Position numbers and translations under genes: made by a program. From Bidens hawaiensis (Eukaryota; Streptophyta; Magnoliopsida; Asterales; Asteraceae), in NCBI GenBank assembly GCA_021521415.1, contig JAIQDT010001663.1, forward strand, positions 434,001 to 498,000: a stretch of 64,000 bases of DNA. Reading direction: 5' to 3'. Below are positions 31,368-42,572 of the stretch, piece by piece (the first letter of the stretch is position 1; each line of letters opens with the position of its first letter). The notes under the pieces were generated by a model, which was not told the DNA's origin, ran no database searches, and saw only the letters and a list, made by a program, of their open reading frames with translations.

Positions 31368-31975
31368 CTAGTTTGAGACCCGTGTATTATACGGAAAATT
31401 AATAAAAATTATAATATTTAAACATTAAGCAAAATACAACAAATAACACATAACACAATTATCATATATTATTAATACAATTACAACTTACATTAAAATT
31501 GCAGGAATTACAAAACAACCATTATGCAACTATTTTACAAATAAGAAAAAAATTCCCTGTGCACTACATTTGTGGTTGTATTGGTCAGATTACTTTGTTT
31601 ATCAAGAATCATAATCTTTAGCCCACACTTGCTTGTAATTCTTGACAAGGCGACATATAGCTGTCCATGTGAGAACACGGGTTCTTTCAAATACAAACCA
31701 ACCCTAGATAATGATTGACCTTGGCTTTTGTTTATGGTTATCGCAAAACATACTGCAAGGGGAAACTATCGTCTTTGAAACTTATATGCTATTTTGTTGT
31801 CTGTTGGAGCAAGTGGTGATCTATGGATCAAAATTCTATGTCCAATGTTAGTTTCAAAAACAATTTTTGCTTCAACTACATGAGTACCTAAAGATATAAT
31901 TTCTAGTCGACTACCTTTACATAAGCCTTTTTTCTGGTTAAGATTTCTAAGGAGCATAACAGGAACACCGGTTTC
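31368..31975 (-). pseudogene. 3' end of an autonomous Helitron (helicase C-terminus)
   Basis: The minus-strand frames encode the tail of the PIF1-type Helitron helicase: PVMLLRNLNQKKGLCKGSRL, KFQRRQFPL, ITINKSQGQSL, VFSHGQLYVALSR, with one frame break near 31770. The coding tail ends about 200 bases before the element terminus. That terminus has a short CCGT...ACGG hairpin, then CTAG (31368-31371) followed by T on the minus strand. The Rep domain and most of the helicase are missing: the sequence stops at about 31975, where a CCGG-rich element begins. Confidence 0.8.
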
Positions 31976-32781
31976 AACTTGATATTACAAAAACCGGTTT
32001 GTAGTTATAAACCACCGGGTTATGACCGGTTTGGAGTTTTTTTTAGCTAAAACCGGTTTGAACCCGATATTTTGGAACCGGTTAGACAATAACAGGTTTC
32101 ATCCAGTTTAAAACCCGTTTATAGCTCAAAACTAATTTACAGCTCACATATCATATCCATTTATAGCTCATTGACCATTCCTTGTAATGCCCCATTGAAA
32201 AATCAATTTATTGTAAAGGAAAATATGATTGTAATTATAATAATGATATTAACAGTTGCATATGTTACAATAAGAAAGATATTTTCGAACCGGTTAGTCA
32301 AAAGCAGATTTAACCCGGTTTAAAACCCGTCTGTCTATATACGTCAGCTTTAAAACTAATTTGTAGCTCACATATCATATCAATTTATAGCTCATTAACC
32401 ATTCCATGTAATGCCCGATTGAAATTTGGAAATCAATTTATTGTAAAGAAAAATAGGAAATATCAATTGGAAATCAATATATGGTAATTAGTTCCAGCCG
32501 TAATGGCAGTATCAATACATAGAGACCAACACTGATCGGATAATATAAATTGATGTAAGTGTTGGTTGACGTACGTGAAGACCCAAATCTATTGGTAGCA
32601 TATGGTAAGTAAAAGATTCTTGTAATGCTTTGGTTGACAGTTTCTCAAGGTTATAAAAAAAGATGATGATATATACAATCTGTCAAAACTTCTTTATAAA
32701 ATATAGGCCTTTAAAGTGTAAAGAACCGGACGTTCAATGAACTGATCGGGTTTAAACCCAAAACCGGTTTGTGCACCTCTA
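31976..32781. mobile_element. hAT-like remnant rich in AACCGGTTT repeats
   Basis: CCGGTTT/AACCGG repeats cluster at 31976-32110 and 32285-32330, with another at 32760. The right end reads TTGTGCACCTCTA (32769-32781), an inverted version of a TAGAGGTGCACAA end. A matching left end is not visible, so the element is truncated or was inserted into the Helitron and then trimmed. Confidence 0.5.
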
Positions 32782-33767
32782 GTAGCAAATGGGTCAACTA
32801 CTATTTTAAAAAGGAAGCGGTAAATAGCAAATGTTGTTTAATAATTTATTGTTGTTGTATAATAAAGGAAAGTAACTAAAATGAAAAGTGACATACATTT
32901 ACACTAAATGTGTCAACGGACGCATCAACAGTAATGGAGTCGGATTCTTGATGCTATTGAATGAATTAAACAAACAAATGTAAATAAAACTAAACAAATC
33001 AAAATATCAATTGATTTGAATTGGAAATAATTATTCTTTAAAAAGTGTTGATTGGCCATGGAAAGTTTATGGGATTTTTACATATTTCCCCTTCCTAAAC
33101 CTTTGAAATTACATATTTCCCAAAAATACAAGTTTTTAATGCACAATATACAATGCTCTTTAAGCAAGGTTTGGGGAAATATGTAATTTCAAAGTTTAGG
33201 AAGGGGAAATATGTAATATCAATTGAAAAAGTGTTGGTTTACCATTCTTTTAGGCAATTAGCAAACCAAGGATAGGATAATAATAAGCTATTGACGAAAA
33301 TAACAGATCATTCCTTTTGAAAATTAAAGTTGAAATCCAAGCATTAGTGAAAAATAATTGAATAGAAAAAATTCCAAAAAGTTAAATCTTCATAGAAAAT
33401 ATTCCAAGCGGAACAAATCTAGATTTTAATTAAAACAGATAAATTTTATTTTAAAAGATCAACATTTTTAGTCGTCGGTATTGCTTTGACTTTTGAACAG
33501 TTATTAAGTCAAATTCGATACTTACAAGTTACAATCTTAAAAGTTAATACAATATAATTGCTAATATATTAAATGCATAATTAAATTAAATTAATTTATC
33601 TAGGGGATATAGGTTAGAAAAAAGAGGAGTCATGAGAGCATGATAAGTGGCAAAATATAGTACTCTTTTATTAGAGTAATAAGATTATTTTCTTTCATTT
33701 TTTAGTATTATTATTTTGGTGGACCCAAGTAGGTATGTTGGAAAGGTTTTTGTTTTGACACGTGTTT
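32782..33767. other. AT-rich intergenic DNA with one foldback element
   Basis: Apart from the foldback at 33079-33215 I see no coding potential or paired repeat. A purine/pyrimidine-poor stretch leads to the copia LTR at 33768. Confidence 0.6.
33079..33215. mobile_element. Foldback (hairpin) element, 137 bp
   Basis: Arms 33079-33121 and 33174-33215 are inverted copies with one indel (TACATATTTCCCCTTCC... against its complement), separated by 52 bases. It would form a nearly perfect 42-bp stem, as in short foldback MITEs. A target duplication is not obvious. Confidence 0.8.
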
Positions 33768-33992
33768 TGTTGGCTCAATTGTTGTTTGACCAAAGTGTAA
33801 GACCTAGTCCAATAATTAAAAAGGTTTTATTATATTAGGTAATATCTTGGCTATCAAGTTAGGTTAGTCTATATAAACCAAATTATGGTTATACATTAAA
33901 AATCATGAAGTTGATGCAACCAAGTTAGGGTTCATCAATAGTCAAACCGAGTTAGGGTTTGAGAGTTGTAATTAGTTTTTTGAGTAATATTT

Positions 33993-36174
33993 AGAAGTTA
34001 AAAATGACAAAAGATTGAATCCAACTCAGTTTAAAAAATTTGTTACTAGTTGGTTCACTCCGGAATTTTAGGTAACAATGTGTAACTTTGATTTCTTATA
34101 CAATATATACTATTCGTGTTATTTATTCAGGGTTTTGGGTTAATCGAGTTGGGTTAAAAACTATCTAATAACCATTTGAAATAAGGGTAATCATGTTTTA
34201 GTAAATTAGGCATCTTTTTAATCAGGTCGGGTTTCTTATGGTACTGTATTATCTGACACCAACAACCTTGTTGTGTTTTTATATACCATTTACAATAGAA
34301 AAAATCTGAAGCTAAAAGATTGAGCCGCTCAAAGATGAAGGAGTATCATGTTAGTGGGACAAAGTCGTTTGCTAGACTTGGTCATGAAATGGTAATATTC
34401 ATACTATTTTTGACATTTATTGTTGTATTTTTGGATTTTTATTTCGCTTACTAACATAAGCCATAAACTATAGGCAACAAATAATAATGGTGTATATCCA
34501 ACAAGAGGAGAGTCATATATAAAAACTCACACCCGTAAAGATGGAACTATTGTTAATGATAAAGCTGCTCACGTTGTGGTAATGTATAATTTAATATTAT
34601 TATATATCATGGTTGTGTTTTATTTATTTAATGATTACCTATTTGGTTATGTGTTTAGGCTTCATTAAAAGATATCTCAAATGATTCTACAATTACACTC
34701 GGTGATCTTAATGATTTTACAAAGGATGACTACTCAAGAGTTAAAGGTCCGGAGAAAAGAGGATACGTTCGATTAGTTGGAAGGATGCCCGCAACAAAAA
34801 GTAATGGAGCTTCTTCGACAGACTCACAAACTATAGATCTGCTAAAGAGTGTAGTCAGTGCTATGGCTGTCATCATCCAAGAACATATTCTTAATGCAAA
34901 CTTGTCTTCGGTTCTGAGCAATATGAACATACAGGTAATTACATTTGTGAACCATTATATGTTCTTTTATATAATATTACGTGTTTCTGTACTAGCATTT
35001 GTTTCATTTAACCTTTTAGGTCCCTGCTATTGGTTCGCTGGCTCATAATAACTCCTTATCAATTGACGAAATATCTTCAAGAATTCACAATGATAATGGT
35101 AATTACTCTAAACTTGTTACTTTTTATAAACTATTTTGCGATATTAAAGGATATGATTATGAATGGATTTGATCATGTTGTTGTAATCTTAATATGAAAT
35201 TTATCATCCAAAACTTTTTATTTACAGGGCAACAAAGACGTTTGGACAATTGATCTTTAAATTTTGGTTGACATAAGAGTTAAGGTAATATGTTTGTTTG
35301 TTTTTTGTCGATATATAGGTGTTCGGGAAATTATAAATGGCCACACATTATCTATTGTTTTTTTTTGTTCTATTTGTTAGGTGTTCGGACCATTTTCTTA
35401 TACATGTTTATACGTTGATGGTGGCAGGGCTCAAATCATGAGAAGATTTGGACAATTGATAAAAACATGTGGAAATATTCTATAAAAGTGAAATTGTCAG
35501 CCAAAAGAACATTTAGATTTAGATTTATTGTGTAAACATTTGAAATTTGGAATATGTTACTTATTACACGATTTTTCTTAACATTTGAAATATGTTTTTT
35601 TTGAACTTATTATTGAAGTTATAATATTATGATTTCTACATTAGCGAACTTTATTTTATATTGTAAATGTTATGATTTGTGTAGCAAAATTATGTGCCAC
35701 TAAACAAAATATATATATTTAAATAAAAAAGGGATTTACTAACACAAAACTTGTGTCACAAAAGTTATTTTTAGATTGTGGCAAAAATATTATGTGCCAC
35801 TAAACAAAATAAATATATTTAAATAGAAACAGTTTTACTAACACAAAAATTTTGTCATAAAATGTATTTTTAGATTATGGCAAAAATAAATTGCCACTAA
35901 AAGTAGTACGGATATGTAACTAGAATTACTTTTTAAAGTCGCAAAACTTGTGCCACAAAAGTTTTTTTCTATATTGTGGCAAAAAAATAGTGTCACTAAA
36001 AACCCAAAAACTTTGTGTGACACATCAAAAAAGTGACACTAAAAGGTTTTAGCGACACCATTTCTAGTGACACTTTTATTGTGTGCCACACATTCTTAAA
36101 GGTGCTTTCAGTGGCACTTTTTTTATTTTTAGTATCATTTTTTGTATGTCATTGTATGGCATTTTTTTGTAGTG
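33993..36174 (+). mobile_element. Truncated CACTA (En/Spm) element in the left copia LTR
   Basis: The right end reads, inverted, CACTACAAAAAAATGCC (ends 36174), the CACTA signature. The last 500 bases carry many subterminal GTGCCACTAAA/AGTGACAC motifs in both orientations (35690-36165). The left end is missing and about eight LTR bases are lost there, so a deletion removed the 5' end. It contains exons of a plant En/Spm-type transposase gene (34334-35252). Confidence 0.75.
34334..35252 (+). pseudogene. Plant En/Spm-family transposase-like protein, C-terminal exons
   Basis: Short exons with GT-AG borders can be joined: about 34334-34392, 34474-34578, 34659-34934, 35020-35098 and 35228-35252 (TGA). 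The product contains SFARLGHEM, YIKTHTRKDGTIVNDKA and RGYVRLVGRMPATKS, as in the plant transposase family PF03004 (Ptta/En/Spm, TNPA-like), which binds the ends of CACTA elements. The N-terminal part and the catalytic TNPD-type gene are absent. The exons themselves look fairly well kept. Confidence 0.6.
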
Positions 36175-36229
36175 ATATAAACGAGAGTTATTCGTTTAGT
36201 TTGTGTTTGATTATCGATCCAGGACTTGA

Positions 36230-37906
36230 ATTGGTATAAGATCCAAGTTCAAGAAAATCGACCGGCAACGATCGATGGCTTGAGGAAGAGTTATCAATAC
36301 GTGCATAGCGGAACCGAGTTGGGTTTTCGAATCAGAGATCTGAAATCGATACCTAAGAGAGGATATAGGTAATGCGGATCTACGGTGATGGTTCTTTCTT
36401 GTCCTGTAGCAACGATTGACAGAAAAAAAGATTCCGTTTATCGGGTTTTGTAGCAGCGTCTCGAGCGGATCTGGGGAGGCAACAACAAAGAGAACCACTG
36501 GCATCTCTCGCACGGAGGCGGCGAACACGGGATCGTGTGTGGGTTCTGATAGGGGTCTTTCCATTGTTGGGAGTTGTTGCTGGGGTTCGAAGTAGAGCAA
36601 AGGGGTTCGACGTCAATGACAAGTGACGAAGAAAGACCAATAATCCAACCCAAAGCAAGTTGGGGGGGGGGGGGGGGTTATCACTGCAGGTTCCAAAGTT
36701 GAATGGAACTAATTACATCACATGGGCGATTGTGGTGGAAGCGATATTGGATGATCAACACCTATGGGAAGTTGTTCAACCACAAGATGGTGTGATTATT
36801 GATGCGAAGAAGAATAAAACGACAAGGGGATCGTTTTTGTTTCAAGTGGTGGATGGTGATATTCTTCTTCAGATTCCTCAATACTAAAATGCCCGAAAAA
36901 TATGGTTGACTTTGAAGGCACAACATGTTGGGGCCGAGCGAGTTTAAAAAGCTCGACTGCAATTGTTGAAAAGTGAACTTGAGAAACTCAAGATGGCAGA
37001 AAACGAGACTATTGACGAGTTTGCAGGAAAAATAATAAGTATGGTTTCAAAGGAAACGAGTCTAGGTCACGTGTTCGAGCAAGATGTCCTCGTAAATAAG
37101 TTATTGGATGCAGTTCCAAACAAGTACTTTCAACTCGTAGTCTTGATCAAGCAAAGTGTTGATCTTGATAGTATTATGTTTGAAGATGCTGTTGGAAGAC
37201 TTAAGGCGTTTAAGGAATGTCTACGAGGGAGAGAACACGCTTCAAATTCACAAGGTCAGTTACTTTTCAATCGATTACAAAGGCAAGTCATATGATCAGT
37301 CTAGTAGTCGAGGTAAGGGTTGGCCGAGTTCACATGGACGTGAAAGAGGTCGTGAAGCTAGTGGTCAAGACCGAGAGGATGAGGATCAAGATGGTTATGG
37401 AAACCAAGATGGTCAATATCATGGGGTCAAGACAGACATGTCAAAAGAAGAACCAATGATCGCTAAACGGATAGAAAGGACAGATGACAAGTTCAGTTTT
37501 ACCGTTGTGATGAGTCCGGAATGTATGAAGAAAAAGGAAGAATCTAATTTGAACAGAGTTGATAATTTTGATCCAATTTTATTTATGATAAAAGGTGATC
37601 AAAAGACGGTTTTTCTGAATGATGACGGAGTGATTCCAAATCGTTTTGAAACCGAGCCAGTGGAGAAAAATGTTTGGTATCTCGACAAGAGAGCATCGAA
37701 TCACATGACAGGTAATAAATCGCATTTTTATGAGTTGAATGAGCATGTAACGGGAAAGGTAAAGTTTGATGAATCTTGTATTGATATTTGGGGAAAAGGT
37801 CGGTTTTAATTGTAGGGAAACTAGGGAGCAGCGCCTGTTGACCAATGTCTACTAAATCCTGAGCCTACAATGCAATATCATAAGTCTCGGTCAAGCAACG
37901 GAAGGA
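36230..37906 (+). pseudogene. Copia gag and protease start, frameshifted
   Basis: The leader is 36230-36655. A run of 16 G (36662-36677) opens the frame. The gag is of the UBN2 type: VPKLNGTNYITWAI, DDQHLWEVV, then after stops at 36885 and 36944, ETIDEFAGKIISM and LLDAVPNKYFQLV. A frameshift near 37250 moves into a basic G/R/D-rich tail, then WYLDKRASNHMTG. This is the copia protease active-site region with the expected DSG changed to DKR, so the protease is dead. Coding is then cut by the nested Ty3-type element at 37907. Confidence 0.75.
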
Positions 37907-40900
37907 TGATGTGTGTCTAATAACCCTATAATAATGACCCTCACAACTAAGCTTTAATATTAAAACGAAAATCCTAAAACCACACACAACTGGCAAGTGT
38001 ACCGATCGCAAGTAGTATAGACTTAGGAAGTCCGAGTATCGAACACGTGGACACGTCAGAACGCTAAGATCACTAACCCTAGACGAGACCTACCTTAGAA
38101 TAATAATTAATTGATTTTTGAATTCTTTTAACTTAACTGAACTAACTGGATTAACTAACAAAACTTACCAAAAATAGAAAACTTAACGGAAAACTAACTG
38201 TGTTAACTTCGGGTGGAGAAAAACGTCTACCTAGGTCTGAATCAAATTGTAGGCCTAACAAGCTAATGGATTGAATAACTTCAAGACACCGGTCCCTAAA
38301 GATGACACGACTAAGGATCGCTCGGGCTCACTGGATCACCTCTCGGTCTCACTCAACAAGCGTAAACTACTCAAAATCGCCTAAAACGACCAAACCGGGA
38401 AATAATTGCTAACGTGTTCTAATGAAAGATCACCTCTCGGTCTCACCAACACTCGACCCTAATGGTAATGAATACTACACAACCAAGGATAGAGGAACAA
38501 TTCAACTTAAACCAAAATAGATCAACTAGTCGCTCAAATACCTAAACCTGACAAGAAACGAACTCGCTCTCGCGCAATCCCTATTCTAGCATGCAAAGGC
38601 AATGAGACGACCCTACTTCCTATCACCTCTCGGTCTCAAGAAAGATGTTTAACCGCTGTACTTTAATCACAAATTCACGCAACAAAACCCTACGGTGGTA
38701 CCTACCGCAAACAAACCCTAAACACAAAGTCTAGAATCAAACAATGCACCGATCAATCAATACAAAACTAATCAATCAACACACGGAGTTTATGCAATGA
38801 ATCACCAAAATTTCCAGCCCTTAAACACAACCTATTTCATGTCTAAATCAAACTTTACAATAGCAATTCAAGTCCATTAATCAAACAATCCATTAAACTC
38901 ATCAAAACTCAACAATTTTCATCTTCCCTAGGTAGAACTAACAAGTTTAGCCGAACATAGTCTTTGGACAGCAGCTAATGATCAAATAAAACATCATAAA
39001 ACTCCTACTAATCATCTCAAATATCATTCAACAATCAACAATACTCATAAACAATTCAATCTATCAATCAATTGCAAAAACTAGTAAACAATTGAACAAG
39101 ATAATCAAAGTAATGAACAATGTGAAAAAATGAAGGATATATGATGAATTCCCGGCCGTTCCTTGCTGAGTAAACTGATGTCGAACCTTCCCGAGGCTAG
39201 ATTCTTGTGTATTCTTCCTTCCCTAGCCGTCACACGATCAAACCCTAGCCGAACAACACTTTTTTTTCTTTTCTTTTCTTCCTGCTGCTGTTGGTTGCTG
39301 CTGTTGTTGCTGTTGTGCTGCTGTTGGCTGCTGTTGTGCTGCTGTTGGCTGCTGTTGTGCTGCTAAATCCGATCAGCAGCTCTCTTTAGGCTCATTAGGG
39401 TTTTAATTTTTTTATATAATATAATATAATATGGTCTTGGGCCTCCATGATGCATACGGGTCGGGCCTTGAGCTTTGTCTTGAACTTGTATGCGTAAAAG
39501 GCTCGTAGAATGCTCGAAAAGTCCCGGTTTTCTTCTTTCTTTCACCCAAAACCTACAAGATTAATAAATGTATGTAAAACCTATCTAAAACGAGTTAAAA
39601 CATATAAAATATAATATAATACATAGATAAAACGTGCGGAAAATACGAGTGTTTTACAACACATCAAATATCCCCACACTTAAGACTTTTTCGTCCCTGA
39701 AAAAGAATACTACACAGGATCATACCCGAGTTCAACCGACAACTCTTGGTTTTATTTATTTACTATTATTATTAATATTTTTTTTCTTCTTTTTAAAGTA
39801 TTATAACAAGTGACCCGTTACCCCTTCCAACTTTTACCTAATAAGCCATATCAGGTCGATTGCCGGTATTGTTGTCCACTTTAAACCTATGCCCCTATTA
39901 CTTACCGAGGCAAATAAGGCGTGACAATTCTATTAATTTGTATGACTAAGTGGAACCCACACCTAAAAGCCTTGCTGCCACTTTACCAATTCCATTATGG
40001 TTTTACCGGGCCGAGCCACCCCAACTTAACTTAAACCTTTTGTCACATGATTAAAACATTTTGACTCATATACAACCTATAAACTCTAGCTTGGTCAAGA
40101 TCGACCGACAGTAGTTTCCTTCATGGTGGTTTTGATTTAAAATATTTTTTTTTTCTGCCTTTTGGCTTTTTGCATTTTTTTTATTTGTTTATTTATTTAT
40201 TTATTTTTTTAATATATACACCATGTTGGACGAAACTACAGGAATGCATCAAGGCTCAGGTCTGCGCCACCGTGCAACAGAGGGCCGAGCAAAACTGTCT
40301 TCTGCTAGCATCAACGTTCAGGTCTGCGCCACCGCGCAACAAAGTACGGAGCTTCACAGGAATAGACACATATACAAAAGATTATACAAATAATATACAG
40401 ACGATCATGTGACTCGAGGCTTGAGTATGACCCGGCTTTTCATTCCAGTCCTGTCACGAGCTTAGTTAAACAAACAAAACCCCTAAGATGTTTCCTACTA
40501 TAGTCAGGCCATTTAAAAGGTTCAATTAGGTCAACAACCAAACCGCCCTTTCATTCTCAAAGGCTGAGCCTACCGACACACGATTACTGAGTCTAAACCG
40601 TTCGGTTACTATACATTACGTGCGGGTTTAACGGGCACTGTTTTTATTTATTATATATATATTTTTGAACCCACCAAGAATTTATGAAAAAAACACTACT
40701 CGGTAATAATATCATTTCCTGTTTAACGTAGAGAAAACATATTTCAATGGACAATTTTTCAATTTTTTTTTTTTGTCAAAAATTTTTCTACAACTAAGTA
40801 AAATAAACCCCATCCCCACACTTAGAACGAAATCGTCATCGATGAGTATAAGGAAAAGAATTAAAAATAAAACAGAAAATAAAAATAAAGTATACAAGAC

Positions 40901-41321
40901 TAAAACAAAGAACGGGTTACTCCCCTGGTTTGTGTGCAGAATCTTCAACAGCTGATTGGTGTCCAAACAACCGTATAGCATTTCATTCGCGGCCGCAACC
41001 TCGGGAGAACCTGTTCCAAAACGCCACCAAAGCTACCATGCGCATAATATAACATGCAGAAGCTCAAACTCGCTCGCATGTAGCGGCGTATACAACGGAA
41101 AACAAAAACATAAACAAATAAACATATTTATTTATTTTTTTTTTTTGATCAAATAATGGAACACCCCTTAAATTGACCGACTCGAATGGAGATTGAGTAC
41201 GAGCGGTTTCATCTTGGAACATCCTGAAATAGACAAAACAAATAAAACAGATAGCACAAACATATAACAAAAATACAAACTCTACAACTCTGGCAGTCTC
41301 CCGAGTGATGCATCCACACGT

Positions 41322-42572
41322 CTACATCTCGGAGAGTGAGTCAAGGTAGAATACCTCGACCGTTTGATCAGTCATCGGCTTGCCAATGTAGTGCATCAGT
41401 CCATCGCCGTTCACCATAAACGTCCCGCCTTTATCCTTTATCCCAACAGTGCCATCTGGGAAAACCTCAGTAATCATAAAAGGACCTGACCAACGGGATC
41501 TCAACTTTCCCGGGAAAAACCTCAACCGGGAATTATACCATAAGACCATATCCCCACACTTAAACTGCTCAATACCCTCTAACTTACGATCCTGCAGTTC
41601 CTTCACCTGCTGCTTATAACAATCTGAATGCGCGTAAGTATGGTCCCGTAACTCCTCCAACTCAAGCAACTGATGAACACGATGATCTCCGGTAGATAAC
41701 TCAGAATCAGAGGAAGACAATTCAATGTCAGCATCAGGGGGGTGTTCAGTCAAGGTGACAATCTCAACCTCCGGGGTCTCCCTATCTAGGAAATGTGTGT
41801 CTGAGGCGGGGCCTCCATCGGGGTCACTGGAAAACTCCCCCACGTGAGTCATGATCGTATCAATGAAGCATACGGAGTCATCAGTCGATTTGGGATGCTT
41901 AGGTGACTGTCGAACGTCAAACGTGACGTTCTCATCCCCGACTCGAAGGATCAGTTTGCCATCGCGAACGTCGATCAACGCATGTGCGGTGGCAAGAAAA
42001 GGTCTGCCCAAAATGAGTGGAACATTATCATCCTCATTCATGTCAAGAATAACGAAGTCCACCGGGAAAATGAACTTCCCAATGCGAATGAGCATGTTCT
42101 CAACAATCCCACGTGGATACTTCACGGAACGATCAGCAAGCTGGATACTCATCCTGGTAGGCCTCGGTTCGCCTAAACCCAGCTTGCGATACACAGAATA
42201 TGGCATGAGATTGATACTGGCACCAAGATCAGCCAGCGCATGAACCATTGTATCATCACTCAAGGTGCAGAGAATTGTGAAACTCCCTGGATCGGCTCTC
42301 TTCTCTGGTAGCTTCCTCTGTAAGATAGCAGAACAACTAGCACTCAGAGGGAGGGAAGCTACCTCAGCTAACTTCTCCTTATTCGAAAGAATATCCTTAA
42401 GGAACTTCGCGTGTTTAGGCATCTGATTTAGTGCCTCAAGGAATGGGATATTAAGGTAAAGCTGCTTCAGAAGATCAAAGAATTTGGAGTTCTGCTCCTC
42501 ATCTCTATCTCTACGGACTCTCCCGGGGTATGGCAGTCGGGGTTTGTAAACTCTCGGTGGCTCGCTCGGTGA
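41322..42572 (-). CDS. Aspartic protease fused to an integrase C-terminal tail
   Basis: The frame is open from the TAG at 42573-42575 to the stop at 41322. It begins with a linker (NIPFLEALNQMPKHAKFLKDIL) like that before ATHILA protease. The retropepsin-type domain follows (ALADLGASINLMP active site, NVPLILGRPFLATAHALI). After an acidic spacer it ends with LEELRDHTYAHSDCYKQQ, then GDMVLWYNSRLRFFPGKLRS and WSGPFMI, which is the C-terminal end of ATHILA-type integrase. Reverse transcriptase, RNase H and the integrase core have been deleted precisely enough to keep the frame open. The protease would process Gag; what the tail does is unknown. The first ATG is at 42422, but the coding-like sequence starts upstream. 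Confidence 0.8.
   Translation of the reverse strand, partial: SPSEPPRVYKPRLPYPGRVRRDRDEEQNSKFFDLLKQLYLNIPFLEALNQMPKHAKFLKDILSNKEKLAEVASLPLSASCSAILQRKLPEKRADPGSFTILCTLSDDTMVHALADLGASINLMPYSVYRKLGLGEPRPTRMSIQLADRSVKYPRGIVENMLIRIGKFIFPVDFVILDMNEDDNVPLILGRPFLATAHALIDVRDGKLILRVGDENVTFDVRQSPKHPKSTDDSVCFIDTIMTHVGEFSSDPDGGPASDTHFLDRETPEVEIVTLTEHPPDADIELSSSDSELSTGDHRVHQLLELEELRDHTYAHSDCYKQQVKELQDRKLEGIEQFKCGDMVLWYNSRLRFFPGKLRSRWSGPFMITEVFPDGTVGIKDKGGTFMVNGDGLMHYIGKPMTDQTVEVFYLDSLSEM

Noticed and set aside
36211..36658. Minus-strand ORFs in the copia leader
   Set aside because: Antisense to the leader between LTR and gag; no recognisable domain.
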